DNA from: Corynebacterium anserum
GTDB taxonomy: Bacteria > Actinomycetota > Actinomycetes > Mycobacteriales > Mycobacteriaceae
DNA: 64,000 nt
Assembly (NCBI RefSeq): GCF_014262665.1
Contig: NZ_CP046883.1
Coordinates: forward strand, 1,984,001-2,048,000
Direction: 5' to 3'
The notes beneath the pieces were generated by a model. That model ran no database searches. It was not told where the DNA came from and saw only the letters and a program-made list of their open reading frames with translations. This document shows positions 1 through 7,480 of the stretch, piece by piece. Both the position numbers and the translations under genes were made by a program. Numbering within the stretch: position 1 is the stretch's first letter; every line of letters begins with the position of its first letter.

Positions 1-532
1 ACGCGGAGAGAACCTGCTCAGCTTCTTCCTTGTTGATGCCATTGACCACGATGTCGATGAGGCGACCTGCCTCTTTGGATACGCGTTCCGCGCCCCCGTC
101 TGCCACAACCCAGTCAGCTGCGCGCTGTGGAATATTCGCTTTGCGCAGCTTGTCGGCAATGAGCGTGGCATTGAGGAAGTTCTCACCCACGAATTCGCTG
201 AGCGCATGCCCCACCTGGTCCTTTTTGCGCTTAATAATGGCCGTGTGGGGAATCGGAATATGCAGGGGGTGGCGGAATAGTGCAGTCACAGCGAACCAGT
301 CCGCCAGCGCACCGACCATGCCGGCTTCCGCGGCTGCCCGCACATAACCAATCCATGCCCCGCTGTTGCCCTGGTATTCCAACCAACGCATGCTGATATA
401 AATGAGCACCGCGATGACCAGTAAGCCAGTCGCGATGGCTTTGTGCTTACGCAAATCCGCCCTGCGCTGGGATTCCGTTTCCGGGTCTGGTCCGGGCACT
501 GCAACTAGTGGTTCTTGTGTCACGTTCGTCAT
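1..532 (-). CDS. DUF445 family membrane protein (3' part cut by window edge)
   Basis: This frame stays open from an ATG at 530-532 through the left edge, so only the first 177 residues are visible. A hydrophilic N-terminus of about 30 residues is followed by one membrane helix (TGLLVIAVLIYISMRW) and then the family-typical stretch with AAEAGMVGALADWFAVTALF and RHPLHIPIPHTAIIKRKKDQ. That is the start of a DUF445 protein, a widespread envelope-associated family of about 400-450 residues with no settled biochemical role. The coding strand diverges from the ABC importer at 648, and the roughly 115 bp between them must hold both promoters. The family call rests on the strongly conserved ADWFAV...HP..IPIPHTAII pattern. 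I infer nothing about function beyond the membrane location. Confidence 0.8.
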   Translation of the reverse strand, partial: MTNVTQEPLVAVPGPDPETESQRRADLRKHKAIATGLLVIAVLIYISMRWLEYQGNSGAWIGYVRAAAEAGMVGALADWFAVTALFRHPLHIPIPHTAIIKRKKDQVGHALSEFVGENFLNATLIADKLRKANIPQRAADWVVADGGAERVSKEAGRLIDIVVNGINKEEAEQVLSA

Positions 533-647
533 TATTCCACTACGGCGGGACATCCCCTCAATTAAAATCACGTGAGAACTGTCTCTCGGGTGTCTCTATC
601 AGTAACTATTTCCATAACTTCTATACGTGGGTCTATTCTGGGTTTCC

Positions 648-1613
648 ATGAGAGTTGAGCGCCGTTGTCTCCTGTGGCTTCTTGGCGCTCTTGTCGTGTT
701 ATGCGGGAGCCTATTCGCGGGTGTGTCTATCGGATCGGTCTCTGTGAGTGTCTCGGATCCTATCGTCCACAATCTACGTATCCCTCGGGTGTTGCTGGGC
801 TGCGCTTCGGGCGCGGGGCTAGCTGTTGCTGGTGTGATTCTGCAGGCCATTGTCCGCAATGTGCTCGCGGATCCTTATATTGTCGGCGTACATTCTGGTG
901 CGAGCTGTGGCACCGCCGCCGCTATTCTCTTCGGGGTTGGTAGTGGTGTGGGGCTTCAGGCTATGGCTTTCCTTGGCGCTGTAGGCGCCACTGTCCTCGT
1001 TTTTCTTCTCGCCCGGTCTGGGGGACAACTCACCGCTGTTCGCCTGCTTCTGTCCGGTGTGGCCATCGGCTATGCTCTGTCAGCTCTGACCAGCTTCATG
1101 ATTTTCGCGAGCGATTCCCCCGAGGCCTCTCGCTCTGTCATGTTTTGGTTGCTCGGTTCTCTTTCGTTGGCCAGCTGGGGTTCTCAGCTCGCTGCGGTTT
1201 TCGTCGTTTTCGGTGTTGTGTCGTGTGTAGTGATGCTCTTGGCTCCTCATATCGATGCTCTGTGTCTCGGGGATACTACTGCTTTGTCTCTCGGCGTCCA
1301 TCCCCAACGTCTGCGGGCTGTCCTTCTGTTAGCGACGTGTTTGCTCATCGGTTCGGTGGTGTCGCTGTCCGGCGCCATCGGCTTCGTCGGCCTTGTCGTT
1401 CCCCATCTTGCCCGGCGCGTGGTGGGTGCTTCTCATCGCGTCGTCATTCCTATGGCGGCGTTGCTGGGAGCCATCCTTGTCATCTGGGCTGATATAGGCG
1501 CACGCACCATATTGTCTCCTCAGGAACTTCCTATCGGAATCATCACTGCCCTGGTCGGCACTCCGCTTCTTCTTGTTCTTATTCGACGCCACCCCGCCCC
1601 TACTGAAAGCTAG
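648..1613 (+). CDS. FecCD-family ABC transporter permease (siderophore/cobalamin type)
   Basis: A 321-residue, very hydrophobic protein of the FecCD/BtuC permease family, which forms the membrane channel of type II ABC importers for ferric siderophores, haem or vitamin B12. The diagnostic segment QAIVRNVLADPYIVGVHSGA lies near residue 65 and corresponds to the family pattern Q.l.RNpLAdP.ilGvs.GA. Near the C-terminus, GAIGFVGLVVPHLARRVVG is the coupling-helix region that contacts the ATPase. I prefer the ATG at 648; an in-frame GTG at 627 would add seven residues, and neither start has a strong ribosome site. Six bases separate its stop from the binding-protein gene, and the ATPase follows, so permease, binding protein and ATPase form one operon. 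I see no DtxR-type iron box upstream, so the substrate is undecided. Confidence 0.87.
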   Translation: MRVERRCLLWLLGALVVLCGSLFAGVSIGSVSVSVSDPIVHNLRIPRVLLGCASGAGLAVAGVILQAIVRNVLADPYIVGVHSGASCGTAAAILFGVGSGVGLQAMAFLGAVGATVLVFLLARSGGQLTAVRLLLSGVAIGYALSALTSFMIFASDSPEASRSVMFWLLGSLSLASWGSQLAAVFVVFGVVSCVVMLLAPHIDALCLGDTTALSLGVHPQRLRAVLLLATCLLIGSVVSLSGAIGFVGLVVPHLARRVVGASHRVVIPMAALLGAILVIWADIGARTILSPQELPIGIITALVGTPLLLVLIRRHPAPTES

Positions 1614-1619
1614 TCACCG

Positions 1620-2609
1620 ATGAAAAAGCTTGCCATCACCGCAGTTGTACTCAGTGTTTCTCTCATCCTCACAGGATGCGGAAGTGATGACGTGAACCAA
1701 GCCGCCAACCCCGCGCCTGGTGCAACGGTCAGCAATTGTGGGGCGGAGGTTACTACACCCGCTGATCCACACCGGGTGATGACTCTCGGCCCCGAGTCCA
1801 TCACGACCCTCGCGCATCTTGGAATGTTGGATCGTGTCACTGCGCGTGCAGGGCAATACCCACCTCAGTACTTCGATGAGGCGACACGTTCTGCGTTGGA
1901 CACGGTGCCCTCTTTGACCGACCGCCTTGATGCCGGTGGACATTTGCAGATCAGCGTGGAACAGGTGGCAGCACAGAAACCGGACTTGGTGCTGGGTGCT
2001 ACCGAGACTGTCTCTCGGCAAGCTCTTGAGCCGTTGGGGATTCCGCAACTTGATGAGCCTGCATTCTGTGGGGCGTTATCGCGACCTGCCACGTGGGAGG
2101 ATGCCTGGGATCAGGTGATGTTGTATGCGACGGTGTTCTCTCAACAGGCGAAGGGGCAGGCTTTTGTGTCGCAGTTAAAAGAAAGGTTGACGGAGCTCGA
2201 AAGAGAGGGTGCAAAGAATTCCGCGGGGGCATCTCGGCCATCGGTTCTTGTCACGTATCCCTCGGTGGGTGGCGGTCCCGTGTATGCCTACGGTAGCCAC
2301 TCCATGAGTAATCCCGTGGTGGAATCCGCCGGTCTTCGTAACGTGTTTGGTGATGAACCTCAACGTGTCTTTGAGGTAAGTCCCGAACAGGTTGCCGATA
2401 AGAATCCCGATATCATCATTGCCCTGTACTCCGCTGGAGATCCTCAAGATGCTCGACAAGCCATGATGGACTACAGCGGCGCGAAAGGCACCACTGCCGT
2501 AAGGCGAGGGCGCGTGCTGCCTCTTCTACTCAATTTCGCTGAACCACCCACTCCCCTGGCTGTTGATGGTGTGGAACAGATCCGAGATTTCGTCAAGGAG
2601 ACGCGTTGA
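1620..2609 (+). CDS. ABC transporter substrate-binding lipoprotein (FecB/BtuF type)
   Basis: A 329-residue extracytoplasmic binding protein. The N-terminus has a charged start (MKK), a hydrophobic stretch and the lipobox LTGC with Cys20, so it should be acylated and held on the outer face of the membrane. The mature part has the two-lobed periplasmic-binding-protein-III layout: HRVMTLGPESITTLAHLGML and later VAAQKPDLVLG form the first lobe, and VVESAGLRNVFGDE followed by VADKNPDIIIAL the second. These fit FecB/FhuD/BtuF-type receptors for siderophores, haem or corrinoids. It sits between the permease and the ATPase genes, and its TGA overlaps the TTG start of the ATPase, which implies translational coupling. 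The ligand cannot be told from the sequence. Confidence 0.87.
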   Translation: MKKLAITAVVLSVSLILTGCGSDDVNQAANPAPGATVSNCGAEVTTPADPHRVMTLGPESITTLAHLGMLDRVTARAGQYPPQYFDEATRSALDTVPSLTDRLDAGGHLQISVEQVAAQKPDLVLGATETVSRQALEPLGIPQLDEPAFCGALSRPATWEDAWDQVMLYATVFSQQAKGQAFVSQLKERLTELEREGAKNSAGASRPSVLVTYPSVGGGPVYAYGSHSMSNPVVESAGLRNVFGDEPQRVFEVSPEQVADKNPDIIIALYSAGDPQDARQAMMDYSGAKGTTAVRRGRVLPLLLNFAEPPTPLAVDGVEQIRDFVKETR

Positions 2610-3412
2610 CGAACTCTTCTCCCGCTCCCTCTCATGTGCCTTACGCCCTTGAAGCACGAAACATCACGGTACGTTTCTCTCAGGCACGCTTACCAACGTT
2701 GCAAAATGTGTCTCTCACGATCCCGTCTGGCCAGCAGCGCACGGTCATCGGAGTGGTAGGGCCCAATGGATCGGGCAAGACCACGTTGCTGAAAGCGCTA
2801 CTCGGAGCCCTTCCGTTGGAGGTGGGAGAGGTCTTTCTCCACGGCAAAGTGGCGTCGAAGATGAGCCGGAAGGCTGTGGCCAGGAAGGTATCTCTAGTGG
2901 CTCAGGATCCCGATCCGGCAATTCCACTGCGCGTGGAAGAGTTGGTCATGCTCGGGCGTATGCCGCATGCGGGTATAGGTGGGCCAGGTGCTGCGCGGGA
3001 TCGCCAGGTTGTACAGGAAGCATTGGCGTGTGTCGGAGCCGAGAGACTGGCTGGGCGTTTTCTGTCTACTCTTTCTGGGGGCGAGCGCCAGAGGGTATTG
3101 ATTGCCCGTGCCTTAGCTCAACACACTGACGTGGTTCTGTTGGATGAGCCGACGAATCATTTGGATATCCGCTATCAGCACGATGTGTTACAGCTGCTGC
3201 GGGTTTTACCTGTCTCTGCGCTGGTAGTGCTGCATGATTTGAACCTTGCAGCACAGTATTGCGACGTCATCCATGTCATGAACAAGGGGCGCATTGTGGC
3301 TAGTGGTTCCCCGAGGGAGGTTTTAACGCCAGAGATCCTCGAACCGGTGTATGGGGTCACCGTGGAGACGATTGATGTGCGGGGGCGCCTGCATCTACTT
3401 TTCGGTCGCTGA
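2606..3412 (+). CDS. ABC transporter ATP-binding protein (FecE/BtuD type)
   Basis: A 268-residue ATPase that powers the importer encoded just upstream. Walker A is GPNGSGKTT near residue 53, the ABC signature LSGGERQRV lies near 155, and Walker B with its catalytic Glu is VVLLDEPTNHLD, followed by the switch His in VLHDLNLAAQYCD. The spacing and the DEPTNHLDIRYQ motif are those of the FecE/FepC/BtuD subfamily. The start is a TTG that overlaps the binding-protein stop (TTGA), with AAGGAG ten bases upstream. The 3' end runs 18 bases into the convergent allantoicase gene, so there is no room for a separate terminator. The role in siderophore or corrinoid uptake comes from family and operon context. 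Confidence 0.9.
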   Translation: MTNSSPAPSHVPYALEARNITVRFSQARLPTLQNVSLTIPSGQQRTVIGVVGPNGSGKTTLLKALLGALPLEVGEVFLHGKVASKMSRKAVARKVSLVAQDPDPAIPLRVEELVMLGRMPHAGIGGPGAARDRQVVQEALACVGAERLAGRFLSTLSGGERQRVLIARALAQHTDVVLLDEPTNHLDIRYQHDVLQLLRVLPVSALVVLHDLNLAAQYCDVIHVMNKGRIVASGSPREVLTPEILEPVYGVTVETIDVRGRLHLLFGR

Positions 3413-4444
3413 GCCCCAACGTTTTTCAATCTCTGCCATACCGTTTTCGGAAAGATCGCCCCACACTCTCAGACGGGAAATACCGCCATCGGGGTAGACA
3501 TCGGCACGAACGGATACCACGGGTTCTTCGGAGTCAACCAGGAAACGGTGGCGCGTATCCGGTAGGGCACGGGTTTTGCCCACTAATTCGATTTCTTCGC
3601 CGGCTTCGGTGATACCGGTGAGCTGCACATCGCCTGGAGAGTTGAATACGAAGTACGAGGTGTCGATCTCCACGTGGCGAATGACGCCTTCGGCTGCAAG
3701 CTTGACGGTGACCTGGTCATTTCCCTCGGTGCGGCGGCGGGCGTTTTCCCAACCGCCACCCATGTTCATCGCTCGGCCGAGTCCCAGAATCTGATTGGGG
3801 CTGGAGTAGAACATGTTAGAACAGGAGGTGACGTGGGCACCGTTTTCTGTTGCTGCAAGGTCCACGGTACCTCCCAAGAAACGTGGGTCTGGAGCAGGTA
3901 CTCCGTGGATCCGCAGGCGCGCAATACCTCCATCGGGGATCATGTCCAGCTTAATGTGGGTGAAGCGCTGCGTTCCTTGGGCAGAGTCTGCGGCGATTTC
4001 AAATGGGTGGCGTGTGTGGCCTTGAGCTGGGGTGACGGGTACTAGTTGTGTCCATTCACTGTCCGGAAGCGCGGCAATCTGCTCTGCTGGCAGGTATTCA
4101 TCGCATGTCAACCCCCACACGGCGATGTGGGTGGGGTAGTTGCCTTTGAACCAGGCGGTGTCTACGACGATGCCTCGTACCAGGCCGGGGACACCGAGGC
4201 GCACGATGGCGCTGTCATGCCCACCGATGTCATCGTGGCGGCGTCGCCGAGTTTCCCAGCCGTCGTACACTTTGCCTTTATTGCCAAACTCGTTCGGATC
4301 GAAAGCTGGCTCATGCGGCATGATGAGGTTTTCGCGTTCGGCGAAAGACTCGTCTGAAGCCCAAATAACGGAGCCTGCCAGCGCACGGTTAGCAAGATCA
4401 GGGTAGGTCTCAAATGCAAACTGCTCTGCCGGACGGTCGATCAT
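3395..4444 (-). CDS. alc: Allantoicase
   Basis: Allantoicase (allantoate amidinohydrolase) hydrolyses allantoate to ureidoglycolate and urea in purine breakdown. The 349-residue protein shows the family's internal duplication. The first half has GWETRRRRHDD followed by IVRLGVPGLVRGIVVDTAWFKGNYP; the second has GGGWENARRRTEGNDQVTVKL followed by GVIRHVEIDTSYFVFNSPGD. Each half ends with a short RLRIHG or RLRVWG strand. The start is taken at MIDRPAEQF (ATG 4442-4444), with AGAGGAC upstream; an in-frame start at 4489 would add 15 residues that fall in the tandem repeat and do not resemble the family. It is the last gene of a minus-strand operon after a DUF6986 gene and allantoinase, and it overlaps the convergent ABC ATPase by 18 bases. 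Confidence 0.92.
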   Translation of the reverse strand: MIDRPAEQFAFETYPDLANRALAGSVIWASDESFAERENLIMPHEPAFDPNEFGNKGKVYDGWETRRRRHDDIGGHDSAIVRLGVPGLVRGIVVDTAWFKGNYPTHIAVWGLTCDEYLPAEQIAALPDSEWTQLVPVTPAQGHTRHPFEIAADSAQGTQRFTHIKLDMIPDGGIARLRIHGVPAPDPRFLGGTVDLAATENGAHVTSCSNMFYSSPNQILGLGRAMNMGGGWENARRRTEGNDQVTVKLAAEGVIRHVEIDTSYFVFNSPGDVQLTGITEAGEEIELVGKTRALPDTRHRFLVDSEEPVVSVRADVYPDGGISRLRVWGDLSENGMAEIEKRWGSATEK

Positions 4445-4472
4445 GTTTTCTTTTTGTCCTCTCTTTTCTTCG

Positions 4473-4592
4473 TAGTTATGGCTGTTCAACTAGGCCGTCA
4501 TAATTATGGCCGCTCAACCAAAGCACCACGCCTAATTGTGGTCACTCAACCAAGCTGTCGTAATTGTGGCCGCTCAACCAAAGCGCCACGTG
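4473..4592. repeat. Degenerate 60-bp tandem repeat covering the allantoinase stop codon
   Basis: Two 60-bp units (4473-4532 and 4533-4592) align end to end. Each contains two related half-units of 28 and 32 bp built on TAATTRTGGYCGCTCAACCA. The allB stop codon (4546-4548, minus strand) lies in the right-hand unit, so the left-hand unit is an extra, untranslated copy of the allB tail placed between allB and alc. This is seen directly by alignment. The copies differ at several positions, so the duplication is not recent. Confidence 0.8.
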
Positions 4593-5985
4593 GGCCGGGG
4601 AAGACCTCCTCGTCTTTACCGACGCCCCCCTCCCGGTCAAACACTAACTCTCCGTTGATGTACGTCTTGTGCACCACACCAGCCAGTGCACGCTGCGCAT
4701 AGGCAGTGACCTTATTCTTTTGATGAAGTTTCTCTGGGAGAACAACGAAGGCGTCATCGGCGGAAACAGCGATGAAATCTGCAACTTTCCCCACGGCGAT
4801 CTGACCACGGTCGGTCAAACCAGCCCACGCAGCGGGACTTGTCGACATCCAGTTGATGACATCCTTCAACGTCTTGCCGCGCAGACGGGCTTGAGACCAT
4901 ATGACAGGCAAGCCAAGTTCCACAGAGGCGATTCCACCCCATGCTTCACCGAAGGAGCCGCTGAAACCAAGGTCTTCGAATTTCTTCAGTTCGGCAGTGC
5001 ATGGAGAATGATCAGAAACGATCATGCTGATCTGGCCGTCAACCAAACCCTTCCATAGTTGTTCCCGGTTAGCGGCGCCACGGATTGGTGGGCAGCATTT
5101 GTTCTGTGTTCCGCCATTGTGGATCTCTTCACTAAACAGTGCGAGGTAATGAGGGCATGTCTCCACCGTCAATTTCACGCCACGGGCTTGGGCTTCGCGA
5201 ATCTGGGGCAACGATCCTGAGTCGGAAAGGTGGAGGATATGTGCACGGCAACCAGTCTTCTCGGAGGCCTCAATGACTGTCTTAATGGCCGCAGCTTCTG
5301 CCGCTGGTGGTCGGGATGCCTCGAAGGTGGCGTATTCCTGTGTGATGCCACCAGCAGCCTCTTGGGCTTTCTCCCCTTCTTCGATGAGTTGTGCATCCTC
5401 AGCGTGCACAATAATTTGACCATCGAAGGCGGCGATCTCCTCCATCGCCTCAACCAACTGCTCTGGTGTCAGCGGTGGGAACTCGTCAACTCCCGAGTGC
5501 AACAGGAAACACTTGAATCCGAATACTCGCCCGGTTTCCCAGAGTTTACGTAGCTCACCAGTTCCGAGGTTCTGGGGTGTGACCCCAGCCCAGAACCCAA
5601 CATTGACCTTCACCTTCTCCCGGGCCACGTCCTGCTTGGTGCGCAGCGCATCCATGGTGATGGTGGATGGGATGGAATTCAACGGCATGTCGATGAGGGT
5701 GGTGACTCCGCCGGCAGCGGCAGCTCGAGTAGCGGAGGCAAATCCTTCCCATTCAGTGCGTCCAGGTTCATTGACGTGTACGTGGGTATCCACCAGTCCG
5801 GGCAAAAGAATCTGATCAGCGGGGATTTCCACAGTCTCGGCGACAGGATGGGTCGGGGTGGCGTCGAGAGAAGGAAGAATCTCAACCACTGTGCCGTCGG
5901 AGACGACAACGGAAGCCGGACCTTCCACAACCTCGCCATCGATGGCGACAATAGCGTGGTGTGCACGGAAAACAGTCGAGGTCAT
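4546..5985 (-). CDS. allB: Allantoinase
   Basis: Allantoinase opens the hydantoin ring of allantoin to give allantoate. The 479-residue protein is a cyclic amidohydrolase with a binuclear metal site. The ligands are visible: HVH in LVDTHVHVNEPGRTEWEGF, the carbamylated Lys in VFGFKCFLLHSGVDEFP, the His of IIVHAEDA, the His of AHILHLSDS and the Asp of MIVSDHSPC. GRTEWEGF with SDHSPC separates allantoinase from dihydroorotase and hydantoinase. It lies 15 bases downstream of the DUF6986 gene and about 100 bp before allantoicase on the same strand, so it acts between OHCU decarboxylase (coded at 20 kb) and allantoicase. Its last 10-15 codons fall in a 60-bp tandem repeat, so the tail sequence is probably not functionally important. 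Confidence 0.93.
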   Translation of the reverse strand: MTSTVFRAHHAIVAIDGEVVEGPASVVVSDGTVVEILPSLDATPTHPVAETVEIPADQILLPGLVDTHVHVNEPGRTEWEGFASATRAAAAGGVTTLIDMPLNSIPSTITMDALRTKQDVAREKVKVNVGFWAGVTPQNLGTGELRKLWETGRVFGFKCFLLHSGVDEFPPLTPEQLVEAMEEIAAFDGQIIVHAEDAQLIEEGEKAQEAAGGITQEYATFEASRPPAAEAAAIKTVIEASEKTGCRAHILHLSDSGSLPQIREAQARGVKLTVETCPHYLALFSEEIHNGGTQNKCCPPIRGAANREQLWKGLVDGQISMIVSDHSPCTAELKKFEDLGFSGSFGEAWGGIASVELGLPVIWSQARLRGKTLKDVINWMSTSPAAWAGLTDRGQIAVGKVADFIAVSADDAFVVLPEKLHQKNKVTAYAQRALAGVVHKTYINGELVFDREGGVGKDEEVFPGPRGALVERPQLRQLG

Positions 5986-6000
5986 AACAAGAAAATCCTT

Positions 6001-7317
6001 CTACTTCTGGGACAGACGACCAGTGAGCTGGAGTGCTTCCAACAAGGGCAAACTCAGATTGTATGCGGCAAGCTCTTCTTCCGTGATAGCACCCGCCTGG
6101 AAAGCTCGCCGTAGATAACTGCTCATGGCTTTTGCGGTGGCTGGTTCATCCATCCAGCGCGACTCATCTCCTGCTACGTAGTCTCGCAGACGTTCAGCGC
6201 TGTGCTTCCACTGGTCACGGAAATACGCAATAGTGGTCAGGTGCCGGGTGACTAGCTGGGCTGGGTGAAGATCCCATCCCTGGCGGATACCCCGGGCGAG
6301 GTGACGGTTCACGAGGCGAGTATGGAGCTGCCACGCAGTCATGACGGACTCCGTATCTCCCACTGGGATGCGGTTTGTTGATCCATCAGACAATTCCACC
6401 CCTACAGATGTGGTGGCGACTTGCAACATGTCTTTTGCATAATCGGCCACGGGGTGTTCCATGGATTGGTACGCAGCATCCACCCCCAAGGAAGCTGAAT
6501 AGTCGTAGGTTCCGTAGTGCAGCGACAGGCACCGGCCCTGGGCTGCCGTGATGATCTTTACTGGCTCGGCATCACCATTAGCTCCCAGAATTGCTTGCGG
6601 AGCTTCAACCTGCACTTCAAACGGTATCGGACGGGTGAGTCCCCATTGTTGTTCCAGGCTCTGCAGAATTCGAACGAGCGCGGTCACCTGGTGGTGACTT
6701 TGCACTTTGGGGAATGTCAGGCGTAAAGCGCGTTCGTCCAGCTTTTCCAAAGTCCCCGTCGCATGTAAATGCTTCAGCACAATAAATAGAGTGCGCACAC
6801 CCCGCTGTCGTGTGAGCGGGTCGAAGGACTTAAAACGGATACCTGCGAAGGAGGGGGCGTGTGGATCTTTGTCTTCTACCCATGCAGCCAGGGCTTCGGC
6901 AGCTCGTTGAGCATAGTGATCTTCGTCTGCATCGCGGTCGCCCTCGGAGACGGCTCGTTGCGTGAACCCGTCTTCCAGGTCAATGCGTATGTCTTCAATC
7001 GGTTGGGTTTGAAGCTTATGGGCGGCCAGGGGGGCGGTTGCAGGGGGTAGCTCTACTCTGGCGGCCACCTCCACCAGGCCTGCTTCCAGATTCTGTTCAC
7101 CGGTGGCTTCCTGTATTGCCATGGCCGCCTGCTGACGTGCGTACTCCGTGTATTCGGAGAGGGTCTCGGCCGCAGTGAAGAACTTGTCCGCCGGCATGTA
7201 TAGCGTGTGTACCGGCTGCCGCCAGGTGATGGGGGTTGCCCAGCGCCCGCGTACGTCTTTATCCACGTCATGCAGGGTGTTGTCTGCAATGGAGTACAGT
7301 TCCGCAAGGTCAGTCAT
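6001..7317 (-). CDS. DUF6986 family protein (HpcH/citrate-lyase-like aldolase fold)
   Basis: A 438-residue cytosolic protein. The N-terminus reads RQPVHTLYMPADKF, and further along come IRIDLEDGFTQRA, GIRFKSFDPLTRQRGVRTLF and LTFPKVQ. These are marks of the actinobacterial DUF6986 family, which is related to the HpcH/HpaI aldolase and citrate-lyase-beta/malate-synthase-like TIM barrels. In those barrels Arg, Glu and Asp residues of such segments bind Mg and an alpha-keto acid; that is family knowledge, and no activity is established for this protein. It is the first gene of the operon with allantoinase and allantoicase (15-bp gap to allB). Context suggests a job at the glyoxylate end of allantoin breakdown, such as ureidoglycolate or glyoxylate handling, but this is inference. 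The ATG at 7315-7317 is clear. Confidence 0.75.
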   Translation of the reverse strand: MTDLAELYSIADNTLHDVDKDVRGRWATPITWRQPVHTLYMPADKFFTAAETLSEYTEYARQQAAMAIQEATGEQNLEAGLVEVAARVELPPATAPLAAHKLQTQPIEDIRIDLEDGFTQRAVSEGDRDADEDHYAQRAAEALAAWVEDKDPHAPSFAGIRFKSFDPLTRQRGVRTLFIVLKHLHATGTLEKLDERALRLTFPKVQSHHQVTALVRILQSLEQQWGLTRPIPFEVQVEAPQAILGANGDAEPVKIITAAQGRCLSLHYGTYDYSASLGVDAAYQSMEHPVADYAKDMLQVATTSVGVELSDGSTNRIPVGDTESVMTAWQLHTRLVNRHLARGIRQGWDLHPAQLVTRHLTTIAYFRDQWKHSAERLRDYVAGDESRWMDEPATAKAMSSYLRRAFQAGAITEEELAAYNLSLPLLEALQLTGRLSQK

Positions 7318-7480
7318 GCGTCAGATTATCCGCTACAGAGGGTGAGAACGCATAATAGATGAGTCCGGCACCCTCCCCCTGTAACACGGATTTAACGTGA
7401 GTGACTCTCACCTTTGTGTTCAACAGATTAAAGTGCTGAAACGATAATTGTCTTTTTGCCTTATGTAAGGAAGGTTCACC

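Noticed and set aside
4473-4592. Possible CRISPR-like repeats near allB
   Set aside because: Degenerate tandem units without unique spacers, overlapping a coding end.
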